NCBI GenBank assembly: GCA_945828175.1
Contig: CALZQD010000111.1
Location: forward strand, 1-5,959
DNA from: an uncultured Bacteroidales bacterium
Lineage (GTDB): Bacteria > Bacteroidota > Bacteroidia > Bacteroidales > Muribaculaceae
Length of the DNA stretch: 5,959 bases
Direction: 5' to 3'
Shown here: piece by piece, positions 4,944-5,959 of the stretch
Position numbering within the stretch: the stretch's first letter is position 1
Layout of the letters: each line of letters begins with the position of its first letter
Translations under genes and position numbers: made by a program
Notes under the pieces: model-generated
The model's input: only the letters and a program-made list of their open reading frames with translations
Told to the model about the DNA's origin: nothing
The model's database searches: none

Positions 4944-5959
4944 TTATTTGCGGCGGCGCACTGAGCGTGCGGCGCCTGAGTTGTTCGACGCTTTCTGCTG
5001 CTTGGGCTCTTTGACCTTCTTAGACGAGCGCTTGGTCGAACGCTTCGACGAGCGCGCCGGCGTCTTCTTGTTGTCGTCCTTCGCGACGACGGTCGTTGAG
5101 TCGCCGCGTTCGCGGGCCTCGCGCGCTTCGCGGGCAGCGATGACCTCCTCGCGCGACGGCACCCACAGCTTCTGCTCGAAGTTGTCGAGGCGTGCCTGGA
5201 TGCTGTCCTGGGCGCGCTTGCGGTCGTCGGGGTCGGGGTAGAGCTGCATCATCGACTTGTTCTTAAGGTTGCGGGTCTTGTAGATCTCGCCGTCGTACAT
5301 CGTCAGGTTGAAGAAATCGTCGTAGCTGCACGTCGGCATATTGTTGTCGTCGTTGATGAAGATCGACTGCTGGGCAAGCCAGGGACGGATGTCGGAGAAC
5401 TTCACCCAGAACATCGGGTAGCGCACCGGCTCGCCGCCGAAATCGCCGGCGCGGTGGAGCACCGGGCAGATGGCCTCGACGCGCGGACGCAGGCGGTTGT
5501 GGCGCGTGTCATACTCCCAGCGCTCGATGATGTAATACGACAGCACCTCGTTGGCGGGCACGTCGCTCTCCTCGATGACGAATCGCGGATTCTTCTCCGT
5601 CGAGCCCTTGGCCGGCGTGTAGAGTATGTGGAAACGGTCGAGCAGGTCGCGCACCTTCACGGCATACTGGTCGGTGAAAATCTCGCGTCCGTCGAGATAC
5701 TCATAGGCCGTCAGCTTGTTGTTGGCCAGCAGGCGCATGATGATGCGGAAGAGGTTCTCCTGGCCGTCGACAGTCTCTTCGGGGTAGTAGAGCGGCGCGT
5801 TCTTGTCCTTGTCGAGGTCGAGGTGGCGGTAGATGACGCGCATCCACTGCAGGTCGGCCTCAGAGATGGGCGAGCCGTCGGTGTCATAGAATTGCTGCAT
5901 GCGGTCGGTGATGATCGGCCCGTCGTCGGCGTTCTTGTCGCGACGGCGCTCGGATGCTT
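4944..5959 (-). CDS. gldN: Type IX secretion/gliding motility protein GldN (PorN), N-terminus off the right edge
   Basis: GldN/PorN forms, with the lipoprotein GldK/PorK, the periplasmic ring of the type IX secretion system beneath the outer membrane. Counting from an internal Met at 5900, family features in order are IYRHLDLDKDKNAPLYYP (23-40), the LTAYEYLDGREIFTD stretch (63-77), VEAICPVLHRAGDFGG (141-156) and YPMFWVKFSDIRPWL (161-175). The frame stays open from that Met to the right edge for 19 more codons (ending IITDR before the Met). The Met is therefore internal, and the true start with its signal peptide lies outside the window. The last 45 or so residues are a lysine-, arginine- and serine-rich tail after AREAREARERG, likely disordered. 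gldN is normally last in the gldK-L-M-N cluster. A hairpin just after its stop and a convergent neighbour agree with that, so gldM is expected beyond the right edge. The stop is TAA at 4946-4944. Confidence 0.92.
   Translation of the reverse strand, partial: ASERRRDKNADDGPIITDRMQQFYDTDGSPISEADLQWMRVIYRHLDLDKDKNAPLYYPEETVDGQENLFRIIMRLLANNKLTAYEYLDGREIFTDQYAVKVRDLLDRFHILYTPAKGSTEKNPRFVIEESDVPANEVLSYYIIERWEYDTRHNRLRPRVEAICPVLHRAGDFGGEPVRYPMFWVKFSDIRPWLAQQSIFINDDNNMPTCSYDDFFNLTMYDGEIYKTRNLKNKSMMQLYPDPDDRKRAQDSIQARLDNFEQKLWVPSREEVIAAREAREARERGDSTTVVAKDDNKKTPARSSKRSTKRSSKKVKEPKQQKASNNSGAARSVRRRK

Noticed and set aside
4948..5241. Plus-strand open frame at 4948-5241
   Set aside because: It is antisense to the basic tail of gldN and shows only the serine- and arginine-rich bias expected of a shadow frame.
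5898..5900. ATG at 5900 as the start of gldN
   Set aside because: The frame stays open to the right edge with family-like sequence, and no signal peptide follows this Met although GldN is exported.

Overview
The window fits a Bacteroidota chromosome, most likely order Bacteroidales (a Muribaculaceae-like gut lineage is my guess, not shown). The evidence is a recognisable GldN/PorN of the type IX secretion system, promoters of the Bacteroidota type (TAnnTTTG at -7, TTG/TTTG near -33), starts without clear Shine-Dalgarno sites, a NAGPA-type phosphodiester glycosidase of the kind common in Bacteroides relatives, and an AAA_14/DUF4143 ATPase.

Layout, left to right. (1) 1-2183, minus: a secreted phosphodiester glycosidase (NAGPA/DUF2233) followed by a Big_2-like domain and a beta-sandwich region; its C-terminus lies off the left edge. 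Its likely promoter is at 2207-2238. (2) 2262-2353: four exact-length 23-bp tandem units upstream of that promoter, in the gap between the ATPase stop and the glycosidase start. (3) 2361-3713, minus: a complete 450-residue AAA_14 + DUF4143 ATPase. (4) 3714-3900: divergent intergenic region with a second, unrelated array, four copies of a 17-bp motif at exactly 33-bp spacing. The array overlaps the predicted ATPase promoter. (5) 3901-4314 and 4346-4864, plus: two small exported proteins of unknown function, probably one transcription unit; the first may really start at a GTG at 3946. (6) 4887-4918: an 11-bp perfect hairpin between convergent genes. (7) 4944-5959, minus: gldN, whose N-terminus lies off the right edge.

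The outer genes are GC-rich (39/60 G+C in 5041-5100), while the middle is poorer (25/60 in 2581-2640; 23/60 in 3961-4020). This suggests, without proving it, that the ATPase, its repeat arrays and the two exported genes form an accessory block between resident genes. The glycosidase and the two small proteins are predicted to be exported by Sec. GldN belongs to the secretion machine of the outer membrane, but nothing visible shows that any of these proteins is its cargo. The most unusual feature is the ATPase gene with a different short, regularly phased repeat array on each side; the arrangement looks like operator arrays, but no binding protein is known from this sequence.
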